Source of the DNA: Peptoniphilus vaginalis
GTDB taxonomy: Bacteria > Bacillota > Clostridia > Tissierellales > Peptoniphilaceae
Reading direction: 5' to 3'
Length of the DNA stretch: 64,000 nt
Assembly (NCBI RefSeq): GCF_900176605.1
Contig: NZ_FXLP01000005.1
Location: forward strand, 124,001-188,000
The translations under genes were made by a program, and so were the position numbers. Within the stretch, counting starts at the first letter, position 1. Each line of letters starts with the position of its first letter. The notes under the pieces were generated by a model. The model saw only the letters and a list, made by a program, of their open reading frames with translations. It had not been told where the DNA came from and ran no database searches. Shown piece by piece: positions 8,774 to 17,199 of the stretch.

Positions 8774-9169
8774 ATGAATAAGATAAAAAAAGCTGATATT
8801 TTTGTTATTTTCTTAATAATAATTTCTTCATTTCTTATTTATTTTTTTACTAACAAACTCCCAAAGGGAAAAGATTCTTCATCTAAAAAAGTTGTGATCA
8901 CCGTTGATGGAAAAATTTTTAAGGAAGTTGATTTAAAAGAAAATACACATTTAGATATTAATGTAAATACACAATATGGTAATAATGAAGTCCATATTGA
9001 GAATGGAGAAGTCCAAATGCTAGAGTCTGATTGCAAGGACAAAATTTGCATGAAGATGGGAAAGATTAGTTTGCCAGGAGATTCTATTATCTGCCTACCT
9101 AACAGACTCATGGTTAAGATTGTAGAAGATAAACCTAACGATAAGAGTTTGGATATGATTATAAGATGA
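8774..9169 (+). CDS. NusG domain II-like membrane-anchored protein
   Basis: Small protein (131 residues from this start) with one N-terminal transmembrane helix (about residues 9-27) and an extracytoplasmic NusG domain-II-type beta domain. It contains the family cysteine pair in ESDCKDKICMKMG and the downstream IICLPNRLMVKI. A GTG at 8756 gives six extra residues, but the ATG at 8774 places the membrane helix normally. The function of the family is not settled; it is usually paired with a Gx transporter gene, as here by ATGA overlap. No Shine-Dalgarno sequence is visible, and a TATAAT lies only 7 bases upstream of the ATG. Confidence 0.8.
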   Translation: MNKIKKADIFVIFLIIISSFLIYFFTNKLPKGKDSSSKKVVITVDGKIFKEVDLKENTHLDINVNTQYGNNEVHIENGEVQMLESDCKDKICMKMGKISLPGDSIICLPNRLMVKIVEDKPNDKSLDMIIR

Positions 9170-9666
9170 AAAAAAACACAAAGTTAATTTACTTATCCCT
9201 CTTAAGTGCTCTTGGTATTGTGCTTGGTCTTTTTGAGTCCTTGATTCCACTACCTGTAGCTATTCCAGGAGCAAGGCTTGGTCTATCCAATATTGTTGTC
9301 CTGGTTACTATAGTTGCCATTGGTTACAAGGAGGGATTTTTTGTAGCTATTTTTAAGACTATACTTTTGGGACTTGTAACAGGAGCAGTATCAAGTTTAT
9401 TTTTCTCAATGGGTGGGGCAATCTTAAGTTCTATTTCAATGATTATGGCTCACAAATTTTTGAGAAAGCACTTATCTTTAATTGGCATTAGTGAAATAGG
9501 ATCCTTCTTTCACAACTTTGGTCAGGTACTTGTAGCTTCCTTTATTATGAAAACTACTGAAATTCTTGCTTACCTGCCAATTTTGGTAATTCTTGGAATT
9601 TTCACAGGATTTTTTGTTGGACTTACTTCTATGTTCATAGTTGACAATACAAATATTTCTAAATAG
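9166..9666 (+). CDS. Gx transporter family membrane protein
   Basis: Integral membrane protein of 166 residues with about five hydrophobic helices and the signature LFESLIPLPVAIPGARLGLSN typical of the family often mislabelled heptaprenyl diphosphate synthase component I. It resembles ECF-type substrate-binding membrane proteins (small, Gly-rich, AxxxA-type surfaces). The start overlaps the NusG-II gene, so the two are co-translated. The substrate is unknown. Confidence 0.82.
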   Translation: MKKNTKLIYLSLLSALGIVLGLFESLIPLPVAIPGARLGLSNIVVLVTIVAIGYKEGFFVAIFKTILLGLVTGAVSSLFFSMGGAILSSISMIMAHKFLRKHLSLIGISEIGSFFHNFGQVLVASFIMKTTEILAYLPILVILGIFTGFFVGLTSMFIVDNTNISK

Positions 9667-9674
9667 AGGAGCTT

Positions 9675-10250
9675 ATGGAAAAAATTATTTTAGCATCAAA
9701 TTCTCCAAGGAGGAGAGAAATTCTTGGGGAGTTTATAGATTTTGAAATCATCACAAGAGAAATAAATGAAGTTAAGGATGATGCCTTTTCTCCTTGGACA
9801 ACAGTAATGGGTCTTGCCTTTGGCAAGGGTATAGAGGTAGCCAAGGAAAATGAAGATTCTATTGTTTTATCAGCTGATACCTTGGTGGAACTTGATGGAA
9901 AATTAATGGGAAAACCTAAGGATAGAAATGATGCAAGGGACATGATAAGAGCACTAAGAGGAAAGACCCACAATGTATTCACAGGATATGCAATTTTTAA
10001 ATTATCTCAGGGAATAAAGTACGTGGATTATGAAAAATCTTCTGTAAAATTTTATGACCTAAGTGATGAGGAAATTGAAGATTATTTAGATACTTTAGAG
10101 TATAAGGACAAGGCTGGTGCCTATGGAATCCAAGGCAAGGGATCACTTCTAGTTGAAGAAATCCAAGGCGATTTTTTCAATATTGTTGGACTTCCTATTG
10201 GGAAAATAAATAGGGACTTAATTAAATTATTTGATTTTAATTTGTGGTAA
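9675..10250 (+). CDS. maf: Maf family nucleotide pyrophosphatase
   Basis: Cytoplasmic house-cleaning pyrophosphatase acting on modified pyrimidine nucleotides. The 191-residue protein begins with the hallmark ILASNSPRRREIL and has the VLSADTLVELDGKLMGKPKD catalytic Asp region, the THNVFTGYA motif and the KDKAGAYGIQGKGSLLVEEIQGDFFNIVGLP C-terminal block. GAGGAGC precedes the ATG. RadC follows, the common Firmicutes maf-radC order. Confidence 0.95.
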   Translation: MEKIILASNSPRRREILGEFIDFEIITREINEVKDDAFSPWTTVMGLAFGKGIEVAKENEDSIVLSADTLVELDGKLMGKPKDRNDARDMIRALRGKTHNVFTGYAIFKLSQGIKYVDYEKSSVKFYDLSDEEIEDYLDTLEYKDKAGAYGIQGKGSLLVEEIQGDFFNIVGLPIGKINRDLIKLFDFNLW

Positions 10251-10273
10251 TAAATTTTTTAATGGTGATTTAA

Positions 10274-10993
10274 ATGAAAGAGAAAGATTTTGAGAAGTAC
10301 ACTATAAAGGAAATGCCAGCAGATGAGAGGCCTCAGGAGAAATTAATTAAGTTTGGTCCTGATTATCTTTCTAATGCAGAGCTCTTGGCTCTTATTATTA
10401 GGACAGGAAATAGTAAGGGGGATTCTGCCATTGACACCGCCACTAAAGTTTTAAGGTCTCTTAGGTCAGCTAATGATTCTAATGGTCTAAACTCCCTTAA
10501 AAATGCCAGTCTTTCAGACCTAATGGAAGTTGATGGAATTGGAGAAGCCAAGGCTGCAATGATTCTTGCTGCAGTTCAATTGGGTATAAGACTTGCTGTT
10601 GCAAGTAATGGAACGAAGATAAGGGTTACGTCACCTTCTATCGCTGCGAATTATGTTTTAAGTGAGATGAGTGTCCTAGAACAAGAACACTTTAGGATAA
10701 TGACCTTAAACACAAAAAAAGAAATTAATTTTATTAGAGAAATTTCTAAGGGGACTATTAACATGACTATAGTCCACTGTAGAGAAGTATTTAGGACAGC
10801 TATATCTGACAATGCCCACAGCATAATTTTATTACATAATCACCCAACTGGTGATCCAAGTCCATCAAAGGAAGATATCAAATTAACAAAAGATTTAGTT
10901 GAAGCTTCGAAAATTATTGGGATAGATATCTTGGACCACATTATAATTGGGGATAACAAGTACTTTAGTTTTTTGGAAGAAGGACTTTTGTAG
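10274..10993 (+). CDS. radC: RadC/DUF2466 JAB-domain protein
   Basis: 239 residues. The N-terminal helix-hairpin-helix-like region (about 35-100, with the LMEVDGIGEAKAAMILAA element) is followed by the JAB/MPN metalloprotease-like domain with LLHNHPTGDPSPSKEDIKLT, containing the His-x-His...Asp zinc signature. The historical DNA-repair role is not supported for the family, and its activity is unknown. It lies immediately before the SGNH hydrolase gene, whose ribosome site overlaps its stop. Confidence 0.93.
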   Translation: MKEKDFEKYTIKEMPADERPQEKLIKFGPDYLSNAELLALIIRTGNSKGDSAIDTATKVLRSLRSANDSNGLNSLKNASLSDLMEVDGIGEAKAAMILAAVQLGIRLAVASNGTKIRVTSPSIAANYVLSEMSVLEQEHFRIMTLNTKKEINFIREISKGTINMTIVHCREVFRTAISDNAHSIILLHNHPTGDPSPSKEDIKLTKDLVEASKIIGIDILDHIIIGDNKYFSFLEEGLL

Positions 10994-11001
10994 GAGGTCT
11001 T

Positions 11002-11550
11002 ATGAAGTTTTGTGCCTTAGGCGATTCTATTTTTGAGGGATTTTTAGTTGGAGGAAAATCCTTAATTTATTACTTATCGGGAAAAGGTTATGATATAGAT
11101 AACTATGGGGTTAATGGTCTAACAAGTGATGAGTTACTTTTGACTCTAGACAATTTAATTCCCTACGATGTAAATTTGATTTGTATTGGTTTAAATGATT
11201 TTTACAACGGAAAGTCTCTTGACTATGTTTTAAAGAATATTATAAAAATTGTAGAAAAGCTCAAAGAGAATAAGGGAAAAATTTTTATAATCACGCCATA
11301 CCCCACTTCATTTTTAAATTTCGACGAAGCTTATAAGAGTTTTATCAACTTCACATCTGTAAACAATAAAATAAAAGAATTTGATAGGCTTTTAAAGGAA
11401 AGAGAAGGAGACTACAGGGTCATTTCCTTTTATGACTATGCAAAATCAAACTACATTGAAGAAGATTTAATCGATGGTATTCATCCAAACATCAAATTAC
11501 ATAAAGAACTAGCAGATTATCTTGAGGAAAAACTAAATGGATATTTATGA
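11002..11550 (+). CDS. SGNH/GDSL-type esterase
   Basis: Cytoplasmic 182-residue hydrolase with the four SGNH blocks: GDSIFEG (Ser nucleophile, residue 9), GVNG (about 37-40), GLNDFYN (Asn) and DGIHPN (Asp/His of the triad). No signal peptide is present. The preferred ester substrate cannot be read from sequence. Its 3' end overlaps the first gene of the minor-pilin cluster by 14 bases, so it may be transcribed with that cluster. Confidence 0.82.
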   Translation: MKFCALGDSIFEGFLVGGKSLIYYLSGKGYDIDNYGVNGLTSDELLLTLDNLIPYDVNLICIGLNDFYNGKSLDYVLKNIIKIVEKLKENKGKIFIITPYPTSFLNFDEAYKSFINFTSVNNKIKEFDRLLKEREGDYRVISFYDYAKSNYIEEDLIDGIHPNIKLHKELADYLEEKLNGYL

Positions 11551-12679
11551 TATTTTTTGCAAAAAAATTGGATATAGAAAACTTTCTAAGAGAGAAAAAA
11601 TTTTATTTAGTATTTTGATTTTACTTGTAATTGAATTCTTATTTTACACCTTCTTATTAAAGAACCAAGTTCAAAGTACATCAGAATCAAACTTGAAAGA
11701 AGATCGAGCCCCAATAGAAGATGAATTTACATATAAGGGTTTTGATGACTTTTCACAAGACAAGCTTGAAAAGATTTCTAATGAAGGCAATATAAGTAAA
11801 GAAGGTTTTTCTAAGGACTCTCAAAGTGATATTGAAAGTTTAATTATTAGTGGAAAAGTTAGCTCACTGGATTTAAATACAATTGAAAGTCTTACAAATT
11901 ATTATGGCTATTCAAACATTGACTTGTTAAGAAGTGATGAGGGAAACTTCACTTATAGCTTTAAGGCAGAAAAACCTTCCAAGGCAATTTCTTATAATGA
12001 CTTAAAGAAGGCTTACTTTGGAGAAAGTAATCTTAAAGAAGAAGTTAAGCTACAAGAAGAAAAGAAAGTTGCAAGTGAAGAAAATAAAGTTGAAAAAATT
12101 ACAAACTCTAAGAAGAATATAAAGATAGAAAATAAAAAGCAAACAAAAACAAGTAAGAAAACAAATTATAAGCACAAGAATCAAATTAAGGCTCACGAAG
12201 AAAAAATAAATAAGTTAAAGAAAAATCATTTTGCAGTGATACCTTCAATTTTGCCTGAAGAAAAGAAAAGCGAAAGTATATTTGATTTTGCTCATAATAA
12301 GGTGGATGAAGGGTTAAAGTTTGCTGAAAGCGATGGTATAAAGCTAGACTATTACCCAGAAGATAAAATAACATCTGTCTACGCAAGTAAGAAGGATATA
12401 AAAGATCTTGTTAAACTTGGTGTTGATAGGCACTGTAATGGTGTGTCTCTTTCAATTTATATTCCAAATAAGTCCTTTAAAGAGATGGGGACTATAAATA
12501 TTGCTGGACAAATCTTACCTTATAGGGGAGAATTTTTAGAAAGCGAGTGGACGAGAATAGACCTATATCAAAATGATATAAGCTACATTTACTTTATGCC
12601 AGAAGACGACAAGGACTTACTTATCTTTATAAAAGAAGTTGATTACCATGAAGAAGAACAAAGCCTTTACCCTAATTGA
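11537..12679 (+). CDS. Membrane-anchored protein of the minor-pilin cluster, family unknown
   Basis: Unrecognised 380-residue protein. It has a short basic N-terminus, one transmembrane helix (about residues 21-42) and a long extracytoplasmic part. A Lys/Glu/Asn-rich low-complexity stretch (about 170-235) separates two more ordered segments. It overlaps both the SGNH hydrolase gene and the pseudopilin gene at 12648, so it is translationally tied to the pilus cluster. A bitopic layout with the bulk outside would suit an alignment or assembly role like PilN/PilO/GspM proteins, but no motif proves this. Confidence 0.6.
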   Translation: MDIYDIFCKKIGYRKLSKREKILFSILILLVIEFLFYTFLLKNQVQSTSESNLKEDRAPIEDEFTYKGFDDFSQDKLEKISNEGNISKEGFSKDSQSDIESLIISGKVSSLDLNTIESLTNYYGYSNIDLLRSDEGNFTYSFKAEKPSKAISYNDLKKAYFGESNLKEEVKLQEEKKVASEENKVEKITNSKKNIKIENKKQTKTSKKTNYKHKNQIKAHEEKINKLKKNHFAVIPSILPEEKKSESIFDFAHNKVDEGLKFAESDGIKLDYYPEDKITSVYASKKDIKDLVKLGVDRHCNGVSLSIYIPNKSFKEMGTINIAGQILPYRGEFLESEWTRIDLYQNDISYIYFMPEDDKDLLIFIKEVDYHEEEQSLYPN

Positions 12680-13088
12680 GCTAGTAATTTGTATTGGAAT
12701 AATTTTACTTCTCTTTAGCATTGGAGGACTTAACTTTAAGATAAGAGACAGGGTTCAAGCTAGGGAACAAATAAAGGAACTGGCTCTTGATTTAAAATTT
12801 TTGAAAAATTATTCTCAAATAAACAACATAAGGACATCATTGACCTTAAGTGATGGTGGATATTCAATAAATTTTGGTGAGAAAGAAAAAACTGTTAAAT
12901 TCAATTCTCTTGTGAAGTTGGAATCTACAAACTTGGATAAAATTACTTTTTCAAGTAAGGGTAAGCCTTCTTACTTAGAAGAAAAGTCATCTGCTGGTAC
13001 AATGATTTTTTCTATTGGAGATAAGAAGTACAAGATAACAATTCAGCCAGTTACAGGTAAGGTGAATTTTATTGAAATTAAGGAATAA
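12648..13088 (+). CDS. Type IV pilin-like minor subunit (GspH-like)
   Basis: 146-residue prepilin with leader MKKNKA followed by FTLIELVICIGIILLLFSIGG. Glu+5 is present, but Ala rather than Gly sits at -1. The remaining beta-rich domain resembles GspH/PilU-type minor pilins in size. A TTG at 12639 would add three residues; the ATG at 12648 gives a normal short leader. It starts inside the preceding gene and ends inside the next. Confidence 0.82.
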   Translation: MKKNKAFTLIELVICIGIILLLFSIGGLNFKIRDRVQAREQIKELALDLKFLKNYSQINNIRTSLTLSDGGYSINFGEKEKTVKFNSLVKLESTNLDKITFSSKGKPSYLEEKSSAGTMIFSIGDKKYKITIQPVTGKVNFIEIKE

Positions 13089-13452
13089 AAACAAGGGACA
13101 CTTAATGCTTGAAGTTTTATTTTCTATTGCTCTCTTGGCATTAATTGCAACGACAATACTTCCAAATGCAATAAGTCTTTTAAAAAATCAGAACTACATT
13201 GGAGAAAGAGAAGAGTTAATTAGTCTTATGACTTCAAGGATGGAAGAAATTATTGGAAGTGCTTACAACAATGAGGACTTGAATTTTAATTTTGATTCTT
13301 CAGAAAATCATAATGACAAATTTAAAATAGAAATACAAAATGATTCTAGCGACAAGCTAAACCACCTAACTTTAAGAGGAAAGAGACGAGGTTCTGATGA
13401 AGAAATTAAGATGGAGGTTTACCTCAAAAAGCAAGGCCTATTCACTGATTGA
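13072..13452 (+). CDS. Type IV pilin-like minor subunit (PilV/GspI-like)
   Basis: 126 residues, starting at TTG with AAGGTG seven bases upstream. The leader MKLRNKNKG is followed by HLMLEVLFSIALLALIATTILP, a class III signal with Gly-1 and Glu+5. The hydrophobic helix and the later short beta segments match GspI/PilV-type pseudopilins. It overlaps the neighbours by 17 and 56 bases. Confidence 0.75.
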   Translation: MKLRNKNKGHLMLEVLFSIALLALIATTILPNAISLLKNQNYIGEREELISLMTSRMEEIIGSAYNNEDLNFNFDSSENHNDKFKIEIQNDSSDKLNHLTLRGKRRGSDEEIKMEVYLKKQGLFTD

Positions 13453-13903
13453 ACTTGTGATGTCCATGGCCATGCTCCTAATTATTGGTATGGTAATCAC
13501 GTCAATTTTAGGAGTATCACAAAAGGCTCTTACAAAAACTTACGAGAATGAAAATATTTCATCGGACTTGTCCTATGCTGTGGAGTACATAAAAGATGAA
13601 ATTAGTGCTGCTGATTATTACACTGTAATAGACGGCAAAATATATTTCATTCAGCCAAGGGGCAAAAAATATAATTATGTATCCTTTGGAGTCAATGAGA
13701 AAAAATTATACAGGTATTCTATCTTAATAGATAGTTTAAAAAAGAGAAATAAAATTCACAGCGACGGAGTTAACGCCCTAATAGATAATGTCAATTCATT
13801 TTCCCTTGAAGATGATGGCGATTATTTTGCTGTAAAAATTGGATACAAGGATAAAGAAAAAATTACAAGAAAGATTGCAAAGAGGTCAAGGCTTTATGAG
13901 TAA
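13397..13903 (+). CDS. Type IV pilin-like minor subunit (PilW/GspJ-like)
   Basis: 168 residues. The leader ends SKSKA and is followed by YSLIELVMSMAMLLIIGMVITSIL, again with Ala at -1 and Glu at +5. The globular part is of GspJ/PilW size and carries a SYAVEYIKDEISAADYYTV helix typical of minor pilins. CGAGGT lies upstream of the ATG. The 56-base overlap with the previous gene is long, so the exact start is less certain than the gene itself. Confidence 0.78.
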   Translation: MKKLRWRFTSKSKAYSLIELVMSMAMLLIIGMVITSILGVSQKALTKTYENENISSDLSYAVEYIKDEISAADYYTVIDGKIYFIQPRGKKYNYVSFGVNEKKLYRYSILIDSLKKRNKIHSDGVNALIDNVNSFSLEDDGDYFAVKIGYKDKEKITRKIAKRSRLYE

Positions 13904-14861
13904 AAGAAAAAAGGGATACATTTATATTTTTACAATTTTACTCATTAGCCTTCTTGCAATCTTTTTTTATTTTATGTACTCCTACATGACAAGCTCTACT
14001 TACATAAATAAAAATAGGTTGGAGTCCATACAGGCAAATTATGCTCTTGAGTCAACATTAAATATAAAATTATCACAAGATGACTTCCAAGATGAATTGG
14101 AAAATTTTATTTTTCATAAAACAACAAATAAGTTAAGCTTAGAAAAAATTCCAGAGGACACTGAGGTCCTAAGCCTTAACTTCAAGTTAGAAGACTACCG
14201 AGATGAAAATAAAAAGCTTGTCGATATGGTGAGCTTAAACAGTCAGATAAAATATAAAAACACCTTAGTTGGTGGAAAAGTAAAGGGCAACTATATGAAT
14301 AGGATTTACAAAGAAGAAGATGGTGTACTTAATTCTTCAAAAGTTAGTCCTGACTATCTCTCAGTCCTAAAAGAAAAATTTAAGGACGATAAGTGGTTAG
14401 ACAAGGGCAAGAAAAAAATTTATTTAGATGGAGATTTTGTTTATGATTTCAAAAATGGCAATTACATAATCTATGAAGAGTTAGAAGTCTTTGATGAAAA
14501 GAGTCAAAGCTATGTAAAGAAACTAAATCCACTTTATAAGCTAAAGGACAATGAAATAATAATTCAAGAATCTGGAAGCTTGAAAATTTTATCCATAAAC
14601 CCTATTCAAATTTTAATAATAAATGATAAAGTAATGTTTAATGATAATGCATTATCTGGTATAATTATTCTAAAGGAAAATGCACAAATTGCTAATACTT
14701 GTACTTTAAATGGATATTTAATAGACCTATATGACAGAAACTCAGGTATAGGAGTTAAATATTCATCACAAGTCTTCAGGATCTATGGTTATTTGTTGCC
14801 TGAATACATAAAATTTCAGCCAATTTCACTTAACTACTATGACATAGAAGATAATACTTAA
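13896..14861 (+). CDS. PilX/GspK-like large minor pilin or pilus accessory protein
   Basis: 321 residues from the ATG at 13896, which overlaps the previous stop by 8 bases; an in-frame upstream start at 13839 would lie inside the previous gene. A short basic leader (SKRKKG) precedes [24 protein letters not shown], with no Glu+5. This is a PilX/GspK-like N-terminal helix that could be a tip-type pseudopilin or a plain membrane anchor. The large C-terminal domain is exported and ends before EF-P. Position as the last, largest member after H, I and J-like genes matches the GspK slot. Confidence 0.65.
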   Translation: MSKRKKGYIYIFTILLISLLAIFFYFMYSYMTSSTYINKNRLESIQANYALESTLNIKLSQDDFQDELENFIFHKTTNKLSLEKIPEDTEVLSLNFKLEDYRDENKKLVDMVSLNSQIKYKNTLVGGKVKGNYMNRIYKEEDGVLNSSKVSPDYLSVLKEKFKDDKWLDKGKKKIYLDGDFVYDFKNGNYIIYEELEVFDEKSQSYVKKLNPLYKLKDNEIIIQESGSLKILSINPIQILIINDKVMFNDNALSGIIILKENAQIANTCTLNGYLIDLYDRNSGIGVKYSSQVFRIYGYLLPEYIKFQPISLNYYDIEDNT

Positions 14862-14875
14862 ATATGGAGGATAAT

Positions 14876-15433
14876 ATGATCAACGCAGGAGAATTAAGAA
14901 AAGGACTTACATTTGAATGGGATGGAGATGTTTGGGAAGTTATTGACTTCCAACACGTTAAGCCAGGAAAGGGTGCTGCCTTTGTAAGGAGTAAAATTAA
15001 ATCAGTACTTACTGGTGGAATTAGAGATACAACATTTAACCCATCTGAAAAATTTGAAAAAGTTGTTATTGAAAACAAAGAAATGCAATACCTATATTCT
15101 GATGGTGAACTTTATTACTTCATGGATCAAGAATCTTACGAACAAATTCCACTAGAAAAAGATATGGTTGAAGATGCACTTAACTTTATCAAGGAAAATG
15201 ACATGGCAACTATTAACTTCTACAAGGGTAAGGCATTTAGGGTAACTCCTCCTAACTTTGTTGAGTTGGAAGTTACTCAAACTGAACCAGGAGTTAAGGG
15301 TGATACATCAAGTGGTGGATCTAAACCAGCTACAGTTGAAACAGGCTTTACTCTTAATGTGCCACTATTTATCAATACAGGCGATATGATAAGAATTGAC
15401 ACTAGAGATGGCGAATATATGTCTAGAGTTTAA
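14876..15433 (+). CDS. efp: Translation elongation factor P
   Basis: Relieves ribosome stalling at polyproline. The protein has 185 residues, the normal length, with the N-terminal KOW-like domain, the conserved loop [12 protein letters not shown] carrying the modifiable Lys32-type position, and the C-terminal OB signature ([17 protein letters not shown]). The ATG at 14876 has GGAGG six bases upstream; an upstream ATG at 14864 is less likely. It is followed 12 bases on by the CD1247-like gene. Confidence 0.97.
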   Translation: MINAGELRKGLTFEWDGDVWEVIDFQHVKPGKGAAFVRSKIKSVLTGGIRDTTFNPSEKFEKVVIENKEMQYLYSDGELYYFMDQESYEQIPLEKDMVEDALNFIKENDMATINFYKGKAFRVTPPNFVELEVTQTEPGVKGDTSSGGSKPATVETGFTLNVPLFINTGDMIRIDTRDGEYMSRV

Positions 15434-15445
15434 TTTGGAGGGATT

Positions 15446-15754
15446 ATGGAATATTTATTAAAGAGAATATCTTACCTACAAGGTCTTTGTGACGGTTATG
15501 ATTTAGACACTACTACAAATGAAGGAAAAATTATTTCCGAACTTGTAGATATCCTAAGTGATGTTATTGATGAGATGAGAGAATCTCGTGAAGAAATCGA
15601 AGACTATGTAGACATTATCGAAGAAGATCTTGCTGATCTTGAAGATTATGTTTATGAAAATGACGACATTGATTTCGAATTATACGATGATGACTTCGAC
15701 TTTGACGACTTAGATATTTATGACGAAGACGAAGAAGAAGCAGAAGAAGAATAA
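15446..15754 (+). CDS. CD1247 N-terminal domain-like acidic protein
   Basis: 102-residue protein. The N-terminal 45 residues (YLLKRISYLQGLCDGYDL onward) match the short domain found in many Clostridia next to efp. The remainder is a strongly acidic Asp/Glu/Tyr-rich tail with coiled-coil-like spacing (about 48-102). It is probably co-transcribed with efp. The function is unknown. Confidence 0.85.
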   Translation: MEYLLKRISYLQGLCDGYDLDTTTNEGKIISELVDILSDVIDEMRESREEIEDYVDIIEEDLADLEDYVYENDDIDFELYDDDFDFDDLDIYDEDEEEAEEE

Positions 15755-15762
15755 AATATTTT

Positions 15763-15790
15763 AAAAGACGAGGGTGACCTCGTCTTTTTT
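15763..15790 (+). terminator. Intrinsic terminator after the efp pair
   Basis: AAAAGACGAGG and CCTCGTCTTTT form a perfect 11-bp stem with a GTGA loop and a six-T tail. Confidence 0.92.
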
Positions 15791-15844
15791 AGGATGTAGA
15801 TTTTTATTAATATTAATATAATTTTTTAAAACAAAGGAGATACT

Positions 15845-17110
15845 ATGATAATCAAGGGTGGAAGAGTAATTGATCCCCTATCTAAAAGAGATGAAGTTTT
15901 AGATATAAAAATTGAAGAGGGCAAGATTGTAAAAATTGTAAAAGAAATTGAAGCTTCTGATGTCAAAGAAGAAGTCATAGATGCAAGAGGAAAACTTGTA
16001 GTACCTGGACTTATTGATGTCCACGTTCACTTTAGAGACCCTGGTCAAACTCAAAAGGAAGACCTAGTGACAGGAAGTCAAGCTGCTATTGCTGGTGGAT
16101 TTACAAGTGTAGTCCAAATGGCAAACACAAGTCCAAAAATTGATTCAAAAGAAAAAATCATAGAACATTACAAAAGGGCGAGGGACCTAGCTCTAAAGGT
16201 ATATACAGTTTCAGCACTAACAAAAAATTTTGGAGACTTGGAACTTGTTGACATGGAAGAAAATTTTAAGAGGGGAGCTATTGCCTTCACAGATGACGGA
16301 ATCCCAAATAGAAATTCAAAACTTATACTTGAAGCAATGAATAGGGCAAAGGAACTTGGTGCAATAATATCCTTTCACGAAGAAGACCCAGAATTAATTG
16401 AGCAAAATGGAATAAACCACTCAGAAGTTTCTGATAAACTTGGCATTTATGGATCGCCAAACATTGCAGAAACATCTTTTATAGCAAGGGATGTAGCAAT
16501 GGCAATTTATACGGGAGCAAAAATTTCCATCCAACATATTTCCACAGGACTTGGGGTGGACCTAGTTAAGTTTGGCAAGGAAATGGGAGCAAATATTTAT
16601 GCAGAAGTAACTCCTCATCACATAGCCTTAAATGATTCAGCAGTATTAGAATATGGTAGTCTTGCCAAGATGAATCCACCCCTAAGAAGTGAAGAGGATA
16701 GACTTAGAATCATTAGGGGAATAAAAGAAGGAACAATAGAAATAATTGCAACAGACCATGCACCTCATACAGCCGAAGAAAAAGCTAAGGAATTAACTAA
16801 GGCACCATCAGGCATCATTGGACTTGAAACTTCTTTTTCTATTTGTTATGAAAATTTAGTTTTGACAAAGGAAATTAGTTTAATGAAGTTAATAGAACTT
16901 ATGTCTACAAATCCAGCGAGAATTTATGGACTCGAAGGAGGAGAAATTGGTGAAGGTAAGATTGCAGACCTTGCAATAATAGACTTGGAAAGTGAGTACA
17001 AGATAGATAAATATAAATCAAAATCTTCTAACACACCCTTTAAGGACAAAACTTTGAGAGGAGAAGTCCTATATACAATTTCTGAAGGAAAAATTGTATT
17101 CAAAAAATAA
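15845..17110 (+). CDS. pyrC: Dihydroorotase
   Basis: Zinc amidohydrolase of pyrimidine synthesis (carbamoyl-aspartate to dihydroorotate). The 421-residue type I enzyme shows GLIDVHVHFRDPGQTQKEDL (metal-binding HxH), later His residues in SFHEEDP and IQHISTG, and the ATDHAPHT catalytic Asp motif with a KMNPPLR loop. AAGGAGAT precedes the ATG. No other pyr gene is adjacent, so it stands alone here. Confidence 0.95.
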   Translation: MIIKGGRVIDPLSKRDEVLDIKIEEGKIVKIVKEIEASDVKEEVIDARGKLVVPGLIDVHVHFRDPGQTQKEDLVTGSQAAIAGGFTSVVQMANTSPKIDSKEKIIEHYKRARDLALKVYTVSALTKNFGDLELVDMEENFKRGAIAFTDDGIPNRNSKLILEAMNRAKELGAIISFHEEDPELIEQNGINHSEVSDKLGIYGSPNIAETSFIARDVAMAIYTGAKISIQHISTGLGVDLVKFGKEMGANIYAEVTPHHIALNDSAVLEYGSLAKMNPPLRSEEDRLRIIRGIKEGTIEIIATDHAPHTAEEKAKELTKAPSGIIGLETSFSICYENLVLTKEISLMKLIELMSTNPARIYGLEGGEIGEGKIADLAIIDLESEYKIDKYKSKSSNTPFKDKTLRGEVLYTISEGKIVFKK

Positions 17111-17199
17111 ATATGTCAAAGTGGATACAATGATTAAAGTTTTGCACAAATTCTTTAAAAATCCTTTTCATTAGTATATGATAAAAAAAGGAGGTAGTT

